Assembly (NCBI RefSeq): GCF_001439685.1
Contig: NZ_JYLH01000013.1
Span: 160,882 to 224,881, forward strand
Direction: 5' to 3'
Source of the DNA: Pseudomonas libanensis
Lineage (GTDB): Bacteria; Pseudomonadota; Gammaproteobacteria; Pseudomonadales; Pseudomonadaceae
DNA: 64,000 nt
Both the position numbers and the translations under genes were made by a program. Every line of letters begins with the position of its first letter. Position 1 is the stretch's first letter. Of this stretch, positions 32,499 through 44,157 are shown one piece after another. The notes beneath the pieces are model-generated. The model was not told the DNA's origin. It did no database searches and saw only the letters and a list, made by a program, of their open reading frames with translations.

Positions 32499-33716
32499 TC
32501 AGGTACGGTATTCCGCATTGATCTTCACGTACTCGTGGGACAGGTCGGTAGTCCAGATGGTTTCGCTGCACGCGCCGCGCCCCAATTCGATGCGGATGGT
32601 GATTTCTTCCTGCTGCATCACCGCCGAGCCCTGGGCTTCGGTGTAGGTTTCGGCGCGGGCACCCCGGCTGGCGATGCACACGTCGCCGAGGAACACGTCG
32701 ATCTTGCTCACGTCCAGATCCGGCACGCCGGCACGACCGACAGCCGCCAGGATACGGCCCCAGTTCGGGTCCGAGGCAAACAGCGCGGTCTTGATCAGCG
32801 GCGAGTGCGCCACGGTGTAGCCCACGTCCAGGCATTCCTGATGGTTGCCGCCGCCGTTGACTTCAACCGTCACGAACTTGGTTGCGCCTTCGCCGTCGCG
32901 CACGATGGCCTGGGCCACGTCCATGCACACTTCAAACACCGCCTGCTTCAACGCCGCGAACAGCGGGCCGCTGGCTTCGGTGATGGGCGGCAGGTCGGCC
33001 TGGCCGGTAGCAATCAGCATGCAGCAGTCGTTGGTCGAGGTGTCGCCATCGATGGTGATGCGGTTGAACGACTTGTTGGCCGCGTCCAGGATCAGGCTCT
33101 GCAGCACGTCGCGGGAGACTTTGGCATCGGTGGCGATATAGCCGAGCATGGTGGCCATGTTCGGGCGGATCATGCCCGCGCCCTTGCTGATACCGGTCAC
33201 GGTAACGGTCACGCCGTCGTGCACAAACTGGCGGCTTGCGCCTTTTGGCAAGGTGTCGGTGGTCATGATGCCAGTGGCCGCAGCCGCCCAGTTATCCACA
33301 GACAGGTCATCCAGCGCGGCTTGCAGGGCGCCTTCGATTTTTTCCACAGGCAGCGGCTCACCGATCACGCCGGTGGAGTACGGCAGCACTTGGCTGGCGT
33401 CCACGCCGGTCAGTTGGGCCAGCTTGGCGCAGGTGCGCGCCGCGGCCACCAGGCCCGGCTCGCCGGTGCCGGCGTTGGCATTGCCGGTGTTGGTCAGCAG
33501 GTAACGGATCGTGCCGGCCACGCGTTGCTTGGCCAGGATCACCGGCGCAGCGCAGAAGGCATTGAGGGTGAACACACCCGCTACGGTCGAGCCTTCAGCA
33601 CAACGCATCACTACCACATCTTTGCGCCCCGGGCGCTTGATGCCGGCCGAGGCGATACCGAGCTCAAAACCGGCAACCGGGTGCAATGTGGGCAAAGGAC
33701 CAAGACCAACAGCCAT
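32499..33716 (-). CDS. argJ: Bifunctional ornithine acetyltransferase/N-acetylglutamate synthase ArgJ
   Basis: 405 residues. It transfers acetyl from N-acetylornithine to glutamate in the cyclic arginine pathway. The self-cleavage site that makes alpha and beta chains is visible at Ala188/Thr189 (RPNMATMLGYIATDA), with the oxyanion STGVIGE upstream. GAGGAG precedes the ATG at 33716. Lies between secA and mutT as in P. aeruginosa. Confidence 0.97.
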   Translation of the reverse strand: MAVGLGPLPTLHPVAGFELGIASAGIKRPGRKDVVVMRCAEGSTVAGVFTLNAFCAAPVILAKQRVAGTIRYLLTNTGNANAGTGEPGLVAAARTCAKLAQLTGVDASQVLPYSTGVIGEPLPVEKIEGALQAALDDLSVDNWAAAATGIMTTDTLPKGASRQFVHDGVTVTVTGISKGAGMIRPNMATMLGYIATDAKVSRDVLQSLILDAANKSFNRITIDGDTSTNDCCMLIATGQADLPPITEASGPLFAALKQAVFEVCMDVAQAIVRDGEGATKFVTVEVNGGGNHQECLDVGYTVAHSPLIKTALFASDPNWGRILAAVGRAGVPDLDVSKIDVFLGDVCIASRGARAETYTEAQGSAVMQQEEITIRIELGRGACSETIWTTDLSHEYVKINAEYRT

Positions 33717-33776
33717 GAATGCGCTCCTCAAAAATAGGTGATGTCTGTGCCGTCGCGGTCGACGGTGGGAATTAAT

Positions 33777-33813
33777 GGCAAAACGCCGCGACGGCTAGTG
33801 CCGGTCGCGGCGC
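33777..33813 (-). terminator. Probable terminator of secA
   Basis: On the minus strand CGCCGCGACCGGC and GCCGTCGCGGCG form a stem with one bulge, followed by TTTTG. Confidence 0.6.
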
Positions 33814-33840
33814 GGGGTGTTGCAGCGTCAGGCGAAAATC

Positions 33841-36576
<2,736 letters not shown>

Positions 36577-36881
36577 ATCGGCAGGTTCTTCCACACATAG
36601 GGATGGAGGGCGCACCGTCAGTGGCCCGAGCAGCCCTCACGGCCGCATGCGAACGCGCATTCTACCCTGAATCGTGGGTGAGGAAAGTGGCGTTGTTCCC
36701 CGATGCTGGCATGGGCCTGTGAGAGGGCTTGTTTAAAATAAGGGCTTTTGCTGGAACTTCAACCCATGAAGTGAAGAAGTTACCTATTGATTTCATGGGA
36801 AAAGCCCTGCAGATGCATGGCTTGGGGCCGTACCGGCGCTTTCTGTTAAGATGAGCGCTCTGTTACTTAAGGTGTCCAGAC
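36577..36881. other. secA-dciA divergent region with complex hairpin
   Basis: 305 bases. AGGGCTTTT (36741-36749) pairs with AAAAGCCCT (36800-36808), and CCCATGAA (36763-36770) pairs with TTCATGGG (36792-36799). A 13-base bulge occurs only on the left side and the loop is 21 bases. No coding sequence or SecM-like gene was seen. It must hold the two divergent promoters. Confidence 0.55.
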
Positions 36882-37337
36882 ATGGCATTTCGCCCTCTTA
36901 CAGCCCGCGCTCCCGGCGTGTTGCTCCGCGAAGCCAAGCCGTTGAAAGCCATCTTCGGCCAGGCGCAACGCTTGGGCCATTTGCAACGCCTGCTTGAAAG
37001 CCAACTGCAACCAGCCGCCCGTGAACACTGCCACGTGGCGTCCTGGCGTGAAGGCAACCTGCTGTTAATTGTGACCGACGGCCATTGGGCGACCCGTCTG
37101 CGCTACCAGCAAAAACGCTTGCAGCGGCAATTGATGGTATTCGATGAATTCGCCGGTTTGACGCGTATTCAATTCAAGGTACAGCCGCCCGCCGTACCGC
37201 AGCGCACGGTGGGACACACGCTGGACCTGTCGGTAAATGCGGCCGAAACCCTGCAGGCAACGGCCGAAGGGATCAGCGACCCGGGCCTGCGCGCAGCGCT
37301 GGAGCGGCTGGCCGCCCATGCCCGGCCCAAGCCCTGA
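36882..37337 (+). CDS. dciA: DUF721 protein, replicative helicase operator DciA
   Basis: 151 residues of the DUF721/DciA family. The KH-like N-terminal half shows LREAKPLKAIFGQAQRLGHLQRLLESQLQP and HCHVASWREGNLLLIVTDGHWATRLRYQQKRL. The C-terminal part is low complexity. DciA recruits DnaB helicase in bacteria without DnaC and was studied in P. aeruginosa, where it also sits divergent from secA. The usual neighbour lpxC is not here. Confidence 0.85.
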   Translation: MAFRPLTARAPGVLLREAKPLKAIFGQAQRLGHLQRLLESQLQPAAREHCHVASWREGNLLLIVTDGHWATRLRYQQKRLQRQLMVFDEFAGLTRIQFKVQPPAVPQRTVGHTLDLSVNAAETLQATAEGISDPGLRAALERLAAHARPKP

Positions 37338-37341
37338 ATCG

Positions 37342-38820
37342 CTATTTGCGCTTGCTGCCGCCCAGCAGCGAACCCAGCAAGCCACGCACCAACTGGCGCC
37401 CCATCTGATTGGCGGCTTGCTGCATCGCTGACTTCAACGCCTTGCCGGCGGTGGTGCCGAGGAATGCACCGGCCCTGTCGGTAAAACTCGGCTCTTCGGC
37501 GGTCGGTGCAGTCTCGCCAGTAGACCCAAGTTCCTTGCGCGCCATCAGCACCTCATAGGCCGACTCACGATCAACCGGCTTGTCATAGCGCCCCAGCAGC
37601 GGCGAACTGGCGACCAGGGCCGCGCGTTCGGCTTCGCTGAGCGGCCCGATCCGCGATTGCGGGGGGGCAACCAAAACACGCTGGACGACTTCTGGCGTGC
37701 CTTTTTCCTGCAAGGTGCCTACCAACGCCTCACCGGTGCCCAGCTCTGTCAGCACCGACAAGCTATCGAACGCCGGGTTGGGCCGAAAACCATCCGCCAC
37801 CGCCCGCAGGGATTTCTGTTCTTTTGCGGTAAAGGCGCGCAAACCGTGCTGGATACGCAGGCCCAGTTGCGCCAGCACCGCATCGGGCAGGTCGCCCGGC
37901 GATTGGGTGACGAAGTACACGCCGACACCTTTGGAGCGGATCAAGCGCACCACTTGCTCCAGGCGCTCCTGCAAGGCTCTGGGCGTATCGGCGAACAACA
38001 AATGGGCCTCGTCGAAAAACAGCGCCAACAACGGTTTGTCGGCATCGCCGCGTTCCGGCAACCGTTCGAACAACTCCGCCAGCAGCCACAACAGGAAGGT
38101 CGCGTACACCTTCGGCGCTTCATGCACCAGGCGGCTGGCGTCCAACAGGTGGATGCGCCCACGGCCATCGCTGGCGGGCTGCAGAATATCTTCGAGTTGC
38201 AGGGCAGGCTCGCCAAACAGGGCTTCAGCGCCTTGCTGCTCCAATACCGCCAGGCGCCGCAACAGCGCCTGGCTGGAGCCCGTGGTCATCAAGGCCGCGT
38301 CGTCGCCCAGCAGTTCCGGGTGATAGCGCAGGTGGTTGAGCAGAGCCTTAAGATCCTTGAGGTCCAGCAGCAACAGGCCTTCGCGGTCCGCCACCTTGAA
38401 GGCCGCATAGAGCGCCGATTGCTGGCTGTCGGTGAGCTCCAACAGGCTGCCAAGCAATAACGGGCCCATTTCGCTGATGGTGGTGCGCAGCGGGTGACCG
38501 GACTGGCCATGGATATCCCAAAGGGTGACCGGGTACGCCTGGGCCTTGTAGCCAAGGAATGGCATGCCGGCAATCCGCTCGGCGACTTTGCCCTGCGGAT
38601 TGGCAGCGGCGCCCAGCCCGCAAAGGTCGCCCTTGATGTCGGCGGCGAACACCGCCACACCCGCATCACTGAAGGCTTCGGCCAGGCGCTGCAAGGTGAC
38701 GGTCTTGCCGGTGCCCGTGGCGCCGGCGATCAACCCATGACGGTTGGCCAGGCGCATGGACTGGGCGATGGGCTGGCCGTCTGGGCCGGCACCGATAAGC
38801 AGTTGTGTGGAGTCAGGCAT
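37342..38820 (-). CDS. HerA-like ATPase, DUF853 (YjgR)
   Basis: 492 residues. Walker A GATGTGKT at 33-40, Walker B LLALFFDEAHLLF, and the DUF853 C-terminal block DRESAYEVLMARKE followed by a Gly-rich, amphipathic tail (MQQAANQMGRQLVRGLLGSLLGG). A hexameric FtsK/HerA-type ATPase of unknown role, possibly acting on DNA or at the membrane. Ends four bases from the convergent dciA stop. Confidence 0.9.
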   Translation of the reverse strand: MPDSTQLLIGAGPDGQPIAQSMRLANRHGLIAGATGTGKTVTLQRLAEAFSDAGVAVFAADIKGDLCGLGAAANPQGKVAERIAGMPFLGYKAQAYPVTLWDIHGQSGHPLRTTISEMGPLLLGSLLELTDSQQSALYAAFKVADREGLLLLDLKDLKALLNHLRYHPELLGDDAALMTTGSSQALLRRLAVLEQQGAEALFGEPALQLEDILQPASDGRGRIHLLDASRLVHEAPKVYATFLLWLLAELFERLPERGDADKPLLALFFDEAHLLFADTPRALQERLEQVVRLIRSKGVGVYFVTQSPGDLPDAVLAQLGLRIQHGLRAFTAKEQKSLRAVADGFRPNPAFDSLSVLTELGTGEALVGTLQEKGTPEVVQRVLVAPPQSRIGPLSEAERAALVASSPLLGRYDKPVDRESAYEVLMARKELGSTGETAPTAEEPSFTDRAGAFLGTTAGKALKSAMQQAANQMGRQLVRGLLGSLLGGSKRK

Positions 38821-38887
38821 TTCGTCACCTTTGGTTAATCTTTAGTGCCGCGAGGTCGATATAGACGGATGTAAGCCCGACAAAGAC

Positions 38888-38914
38888 TAAAAAATGGTCA
38901 GATAATTCCGATAT
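38888..38914 (+). promoter_or_regulatory. Sigma-28 (FliA) promoter of the chemoreceptor gene
   Basis: TAAA at 38888-38891, exactly 15 bases, then TCCGATAT at 38907-38914, against the flagellar consensus TAAA-N15-GCCGATAA. It lies 112 bases before the chemoreceptor start, fitting co-regulation with motility. Confidence 0.7.
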
Positions 38915-39026
38915 GGACCAACGGAGTTATTCACCAGAAATACCACACCTTTTTTGACGCTGCCATTTTGCGCCTCCCGTCCAGGACGCGCCTCGGATAT
39001 TAAGACCTTAGCGGACCCTACAAGCC

Positions 39027-40916
39027 ATGAATAAAAATCTGCGCTTCAGCCACAAAATCCTGCTTGCAGCCTCCCTTATCGTCATCGCCGCCTTCGCGTT
39101 GTTCACCCTCTACAACGACTACCTGCAACGCAATGCGATTCGCGACGATCTCAATAACTACCTGCATGAAATGGGCGACGTCACCGCCGGTAATATCCAG
39201 ACCTGGCTCACCGGGCGTATCGCCCTGGTGGAAAACGCAGCACAAAATATTGCCATCAACCCTGAACCGTCCGTGGTCGCCAGCCTGCTGGAACAGAAAG
39301 CGTTGACCTCTTCATTCATGGCAACCTACGTCGGCGACAGCCAGGGCACTTTCACCATCCGCCCTGATACAAAGATGCCCGACGGCTTCGATCCGCGTGT
39401 TCGCCCCTGGTACAAGGGCGCCCAGGCCAGCAACGGCTCAACCCTGACCGAACCCTATATCGACGCAGCCACCGGTCAACTGATCATTTCTGTAGCCACC
39501 CCCAGCGCCAAGGCCGGCCAGAGCATCGGCGTGGTAGGCGGCGACCTCAGTCTGCAAACCCTGGTGGATAACATTGGTGCGCTGGACTTCGGCGGCATGG
39601 GTTATGCGTTCCTGGTCAGCGCCGATGGCAAGGTGCTGGTGCACCCGGACAAAACCCTGGTGATGAAGACCCTGGCTGACGTGTACCCAAAGGACACGCC
39701 GAAGATCAGCGGCGATTTCAGCGAAGTACAAGCCGACGGCAAAACCAACATCGTGACCTTCACCCCGATCAAGGGCCTGCCATCGGTGAACTGGTACCTG
39801 GGTGTGTCGGTGGATAAAGCCAAGTCGTTCGCCATGCTCAGTGAGTTTCGCACCTCGGCCGTGATCGCCACGATCATCGCGGTGGTGATCATCATCGCCC
39901 TGCTGGGCATGTTGATTCGTGTCTTGCTGCAACCGCTGCACCTGATGACCCGTGCCATGCAAGACATCGCCGACGGCGAGGGCGACCTGACCCGACGCCT
40001 GGTCATCCAGAACAATGATGAGTTCGGCACCCTCGGCAATGCCTTCAACCGCTTCGTCGAGCGCATCCATACCTCGATTCGCGAAGTGTCTTCGGCCACC
40101 GAGCAGGTCAATGAAGTGGCGCTGCGCGTGGTCAGCGCCTCCAACTCGTCGATGGTCAACTCGGACGAACAGGCCAACCGCACCAACAGCGTCGCCGCCG
40201 CCATCAACCAACTGGGTGCCGCCGCCCAGGAGATCGCCCGCAACGCCGCCCAAGCCTCCAACCAGGCCAGCGATGCACGCCACTTGGCCGAAGACGGCCA
40301 ACAGGTGGTTGAACGCAATATCAAGGCGATGACGCAGCTGTCGAGCATGATCAGCGCCTCGAGCAGCAATATCGAAGCACTTAATAGCAAGACGGTGAAT
40401 ATCGGCCAGATTCTTGAAGTGATCACCAGCATTTCCCAGCAAACCAACCTGCTGGCGCTCAACGCGGCCATCGAAGCGGCACGTGCCGGAGAAGCCGGAC
40501 GCGGCTTTGCGGTAGTGGCCGATGAAGTGCGCAACCTGGCCCACCGCACCCAGGAGTCGGCGCAACAGGTGCAGAAGATGATCGAGGAGCTGCAGGTCGG
40601 CGCGCGAGATTCGGTAAGCACCATGAGTGAAAGCCAACGCCACAGCCTGGACAGCGTGGAAATCGCCAACCTGGCCGGCGAGCGCTTGAACAGCGTGACC
40701 CAGCGTATTGGCGAGATCGACGGCATGAACCAGTCGGTTGCCACTGCCACCGAAGAACAGACTTCGGTGGTGGAGTCGATCAATATGGATATCACCGAGA
40801 TCAACACACTCAACCAGGAAGGCGTGGAAAACCTGCAATCGACACTGCGCGCCTGCTCGGACCTGGAACGGCAAGCGTCACGCCTGAAGCAATTGGTGGG
40901 CAGCTTCCGTATCTGA
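39027..40916 (+). CDS. pctA: Methyl-accepting chemotaxis protein, PctA-like amino-acid receptor
   Basis: 629 residues, the same length as P. aeruginosa PctA and closely similar throughout by eye. TM1 ~10-30, dCache ligand domain ~35-275, TM2 ~278-300, HAMP ~300-355, and signalling domain with the hairpin tip EVITSISQQTNLLALNAAIEAARAGEAGRGFAVVADEVRNLA. The amino-acid-binding motif is mostly intact (R126, W128, Y129, EPYID, GGD), but position 121, Tyr in PctA, is Phe here (GFDPRVRPWY). A sigma-28 promoter lies upstream. It would direct chemotaxis to amino acids. The exact ligand range may differ from PctA. Confidence 0.9.
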   Translation: MNKNLRFSHKILLAASLIVIAAFALFTLYNDYLQRNAIRDDLNNYLHEMGDVTAGNIQTWLTGRIALVENAAQNIAINPEPSVVASLLEQKALTSSFMATYVGDSQGTFTIRPDTKMPDGFDPRVRPWYKGAQASNGSTLTEPYIDAATGQLIISVATPSAKAGQSIGVVGGDLSLQTLVDNIGALDFGGMGYAFLVSADGKVLVHPDKTLVMKTLADVYPKDTPKISGDFSEVQADGKTNIVTFTPIKGLPSVNWYLGVSVDKAKSFAMLSEFRTSAVIATIIAVVIIIALLGMLIRVLLQPLHLMTRAMQDIADGEGDLTRRLVIQNNDEFGTLGNAFNRFVERIHTSIREVSSATEQVNEVALRVVSASNSSMVNSDEQANRTNSVAAAINQLGAAAQEIARNAAQASNQASDARHLAEDGQQVVERNIKAMTQLSSMISASSSNIEALNSKTVNIGQILEVITSISQQTNLLALNAAIEAARAGEAGRGFAVVADEVRNLAHRTQESAQQVQKMIEELQVGARDSVSTMSESQRHSLDSVEIANLAGERLNSVTQRIGEIDGMNQSVATATEEQTSVVESINMDITEINTLNQEGVENLQSTLRACSDLERQASRLKQLVGSFRI

Positions 40917-40950
40917 TAGACAGAGGGGGCTGGCGGTACTCAGTCAAAAT

Positions 40951-40972
40951 GTGGGAGGGGGCTTGCCCCCCT
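40951..40972 (+). repeat. REP element
   Basis: Single REP (GTGGGAGGGGGCTTGCCCCC) 34 bases after the chemoreceptor stop. Confidence 0.85.
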
Positions 40973-41090
40973 TCCGACATTCGCCAGCATTTCAAACTTG
41001 ACCATGCAGCACGGCATCAATCCCAATCGAACATCTCTGCGCGTCTCAGGTCCACGTTAATGAGAGCAATGGATCGGAGGGATGTTTATC

Positions 41091-42203
41091 GTGCATATCG
41101 CTGACATAACCATGTTCTACGCCCCGGCGAGTGGCGGCGTACGCACTTATCTCGACGCCAAGCACCGGCGCCTGGCGCTCAAGCCTGGGATTCGCCATAG
41201 CCTGCTGGTGCCTGGCGCTCACTTGAGCGAGCACGACGGGATCTTCAAGGTGCCGGCGCCTGCCCTGCCATTTGGCAAGGGCTATCGCTTCCCCCTCCGC
41301 TTGGCGCCCTGGCGAAATGTGCTGCACGATCTACAGCCCGATCTTATCGAAGTCGGCGACCCCTACCTCACCGCCTGGGCCGCGCTCGATGCCCGGCGCC
41401 AGCTGGACGTGCCCGTCATCGGCTTTTACCACTCCGACCTGCCGCTGCTGGTAAGCAACCGCATGGGGCCCTGGTTTACGCCCAACGTCGAAGCCTATGT
41501 CAGCAAGCTCTACGGGAATTTCGACCGGGTGCTGGCCCCCAGCAAGGTGATGGCCGACAAACTCACCGGCCTCGGGGTCAGAAATGTCTTCGTCCAACCG
41601 CTGGGGGTGGACCTGCAGACCTTCACCCCCGACGTGCGCGACCCTGGCCTGCGCGCCGAGTTGGGGATTGGCGAAGACACCCGATTGTTGATCTTCGCCG
41701 GGCGCGGTTCCAAGGAGAAAAACCTGCCGGTGCTGCTCAATTGCATGAAGCGCCTGGGCGACGGCTACCATTTGCTGCTGGTGGGTTCGGGCATGCCGGC
41801 CAACGTGCCGGATAATGTCACCGTGGTCGATGGTTTCCGCCCTGCCCAGCATGTCGCCCGGCTGATGGCCAGCGCCGACGCCTTGCTGCATGGCGGCGAC
41901 CAGGAAACCTTCGGCCTGGTGATCCTGGAAGCCATGGCCTGTGGTATCCCGGTCGTCGCCGTTGCGGCCGGGGCCTTCACTGAAATTGTCGACGAGCGCT
42001 GTGGCCTGCTGTGTGCGCCCAATAACCCCAAGGCGATGGCTGACGCGGTGCGCGAACTGTTCGGTGCCGGCAGCCGACGCCTGGGCGCCCAGGCGCGGCA
42101 GCACGTTGAGCAGCATTATGCGTGGGACACCGTAGTCGATAGCCTGCTGGGCCATTATCACGCCGTGCTGGGCACGCACAAACCGATGCTCGCCCATGGC
42201 TGA
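41091..42203 (+). CDS. Glycosyltransferase family 4/1 protein
   Basis: About 370 residues, GT-B fold. N-terminal ITMFYAPASGGVRTYLDAKHRRL (acceptor domain) and C-terminal donor domain with LIFAGRGSKEKNLPVLL and the nucleotide-sugar motif QETFGLVILEAMACGIPVV. The GTG at 41091 fits the GGAGG site better than the ATG at 41082, which is almost on top of it. First gene of an overlapping trio with a deacetylase and a flippase-like protein, suggesting synthesis of a glycan or glycolipid. Confidence 0.88.
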   Translation: MHIADITMFYAPASGGVRTYLDAKHRRLALKPGIRHSLLVPGAHLSEHDGIFKVPAPALPFGKGYRFPLRLAPWRNVLHDLQPDLIEVGDPYLTAWAALDARRQLDVPVIGFYHSDLPLLVSNRMGPWFTPNVEAYVSKLYGNFDRVLAPSKVMADKLTGLGVRNVFVQPLGVDLQTFTPDVRDPGLRAELGIGEDTRLLIFAGRGSKEKNLPVLLNCMKRLGDGYHLLLVGSGMPANVPDNVTVVDGFRPAQHVARLMASADALLHGGDQETFGLVILEAMACGIPVVAVAAGAFTEIVDERCGLLCAPNNPKAMADAVRELFGAGSRRLGAQARQHVEQHYAWDTVVDSLLGHYHAVLGTHKPMLAHG

Positions 42204-42939
42204 GCGTTCGGTCATGCTGGTGTTGCACGATGTAGCACCGAGCACCTGGGCTGATTATCGGCCGTTTGTCCAGGCCGTGGATGCGCTGGGCAACGTGCCA
42301 ATCACCTGGCTGGTGGTGCCGGAATTCCATCGCCATGACGACCTGGCCGCCCACGCCGACTTTCGCCGCTTGCTCGACAGCCGCGTGGCCAGGGGCGATG
42401 AACTGACCTTGCACGGCTACTATCATTGCGACGACCAGCCCAGGCCACGTACACCAAAAGACTGGTTCATGCGGCGTATCTATACCCATGAAGGCGAGTT
42501 TTACCAGCTGTCCCAGGCCGAAGCGATAAAGCGGCTTACCGCCGGCATCGAGGTATTCCAGCGCAATGACTGGCCGCTGCACGGGTTTGTCGCCCCCGCC
42601 TGGTTGATGAGCGACGGCACTCGCCAGGCACTGCGCCAGTTGCCGCTGAGCTACACCAGCGACCCACAGCATCTTTATCGATTGCCTGACTTCACACGCA
42701 TCGACGCCCCAGGCCTGGTCTGGAGCGCCCGCAGCGCATGGCGCCGCGGCCTGTCCAAAGTCCTCAGCGATCAACGGGAGCAGCGCTGGCAGACCGCCCC
42801 GGTGATCCGGTTGGGGCTGCACCCGGTGGACATGCGCCACGAGTTTTCTCGTCGTTCCTGGCTACAAACCCTGCAACGCCTGCTCAACGCTGGGCGCACT
42901 CCACAGACCAAGGCCGCCTGGCTGGCGACGCAGCCATGA
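42196..42939 (+). CDS. DUF2334 polysaccharide deacetylase-like protein
   Basis: 247 residues. MLVLHDVAPSTWADYRPF starts the NodB-like fold with the metal Asp (HD). ITWLVVPEFHRHDD and the ELTLHGYYHCDDQ block carry the histidines expected for the divalent metal, and GFVAPAWLMSDGTRQAL follows. Overlaps the glycosyltransferase by eight bases and the next gene by four. Likely removes acyl groups from the sugar added by its neighbour. This is inferred from the operon. Confidence 0.85.
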   Translation: MAERSVMLVLHDVAPSTWADYRPFVQAVDALGNVPITWLVVPEFHRHDDLAAHADFRRLLDSRVARGDELTLHGYYHCDDQPRPRTPKDWFMRRIYTHEGEFYQLSQAEAIKRLTAGIEVFQRNDWPLHGFVAPAWLMSDGTRQALRQLPLSYTSDPQHLYRLPDFTRIDAPGLVWSARSAWRRGLSKVLSDQREQRWQTAPVIRLGLHPVDMRHEFSRRSWLQTLQRLLNAGRTPQTKAAWLATQP

Positions 42940-44042
42940 GCCGACTGATCTGGTTATTGCTGGCCCTGCTCATCGCGCTGGTGATTCCCGTGTGGCTGGG
43001 CGGCGGCGAAACCCTGTTGCGCCTGCGGCAGTTCCCCTTGCCCCAATTGCTGGGGATGTTTGCCATGATTATCGGCTGCTGGCTGATCAACAGCCTGCGC
43101 ATCCGTCTGCTGCTCGGCGAGCAGCGCGGCCAGTTGGGGCCGCTCAAAAGCCTTGGCGTGGTGATCTCGACCGAGTTCGCGATGTGCGCTACGCCCGGGG
43201 GCAGCGGTGGCCCCCTGACACTGATGGCGCTGCTGGCGCGCAATGGCATACGTCCTGCCCATGGCAGCGCAGTGTTCGCCATGGACCAGTTGAGCGACTT
43301 GCTGTTTTTTCTCTGTGCGCTGGCGGGCATTCTCTTGTATGCGCTGTTCCATAGCCTCAACCCACGCATGGAGTGGCTGCTGGGGCTCAGCGCGGTATCG
43401 ATGGTCGGCGGGATCATCAGCGGCTGGCTGGTCGTGCGCTTTCATCGCCGCCTGATTCGCCTTACGGGCCTGGCGCTCAAGACCTTGAAAGTACGCGCCA
43501 GCACCCGCCGCCGCTGGGCGCGCAAGTTACTGCGCTTTCTCGCGGCCTTTACCCAAACCCTGAAATTGCCTTGGCACACGCTGTTAAGGGTGTTTGCGCT
43601 GACCAGCCTGCATTGGTTACTGCGCTACAGCGTGTTGTACCTGGCGCTGCGTGGCCTGGGCGGCGATGTGCAGTGGGCCTGGAGCTTCCTGATCCAGATG
43701 CTGGCATTGACGGCGGGGCAATTCAGCCTGTTGCCGGGCGGGGCCGGGGCGGCCGAGCTGACCTCGGCGGCACTGTTGGCGCCCATGGTGGGCAAATCCA
43801 CGGCCGCGGCGGCGATTCTGATCTGGCGGGCGGTAACCTATTACTTCTACCTGCTGGCCGGCGCACCGGTGTTTCTATTGATGGTCGGCAAACCACTGCT
43901 CAAGCGTCTTTTTCGGGGGGCGCGCAAGGCTCGTCCTGCTGCAGCTGTTCCCACAAGCGGGCAGCCCCGGGGAAATCAGTACCATCCTCAGCATCCAGCG
44001 CATCCGGGTCGTAGCGACTCAGACAACCCTCGCCCAAGGTAG
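42936..44042 (+). CDS. Lysylphosphatidylglycerol-synthase-like / flippase-type membrane protein
   Basis: 368 residues with about eight membrane helices. The segment LGVVISTEFAMCATPGGSGGPLTLMALLARNGI and the later FLIQMLALTAGQFSLLPGGAGAAELTSAALL are the repeated signatures of the UPF0104/YbhN/AglD family of integral membrane proteins. There is no catalytic domain of MprF type. The ATG overlaps the preceding stop (ATGA). Probably moves the lipid-linked product of this trio across the membrane. Its last ~140 bases overlap the convergent small gene at 43900-44082. Confidence 0.82.
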   Translation: MSRLIWLLLALLIALVIPVWLGGGETLLRLRQFPLPQLLGMFAMIIGCWLINSLRIRLLLGEQRGQLGPLKSLGVVISTEFAMCATPGGSGGPLTLMALLARNGIRPAHGSAVFAMDQLSDLLFFLCALAGILLYALFHSLNPRMEWLLGLSAVSMVGGIISGWLVVRFHRRLIRLTGLALKTLKVRASTRRRWARKLLRFLAAFTQTLKLPWHTLLRVFALTSLHWLLRYSVLYLALRGLGGDVQWAWSFLIQMLALTAGQFSLLPGGAGAAELTSAALLAPMVGKSTAAAAILIWRAVTYYFYLLAGAPVFLLMVGKPLLKRLFRGARKARPAAAVPTSGQPRGNQYHPQHPAHPGRSDSDNPRPR

Positions 44043-44082
44043 CGGGCGCTTTGGAGGTGGCTTTATCGAGGGGGTCGGTCAT
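43900..44082 (-). CDS. Small hypothetical protein, convergent overlap
   Basis: 60 residues, acidic, reading MTDPLDKATSKAPATLGEG then CLSRYDPDALDAEDGTDFPG. The even composition and the spacing to the shared terminator suggest a real conserved small protein, but 143 of its bases lie antisense to the flippase gene. Function unknown. Confidence 0.5.
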   Translation of the reverse strand: MTDPLDKATSKAPATLGEGCLSRYDPDALDAEDGTDFPGAARLWEQLQQDEPCAPPEKDA

Positions 44083-44101
44083 GTGGGTATCCTACAAATA
44101 A

Positions 44102-44138
44102 AAAGGGCCTGGGGAGTTTTACCCCCAGGCCCTTTCTT
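44102..44138. terminator. Strong hairpin terminator before purU
   Basis: AAAGGGCCTGGGG (44102-44114) pairs with CCCCAGGCCCTTT (44123-44135). It sits 20 bases past the purU stop on the minus strand and after the trio on the plus strand. The small gene at 44082 lies to its left. Confidence 0.8.
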
Positions 44139-44157
44139 ATTCAACCCAACGGGTTGG

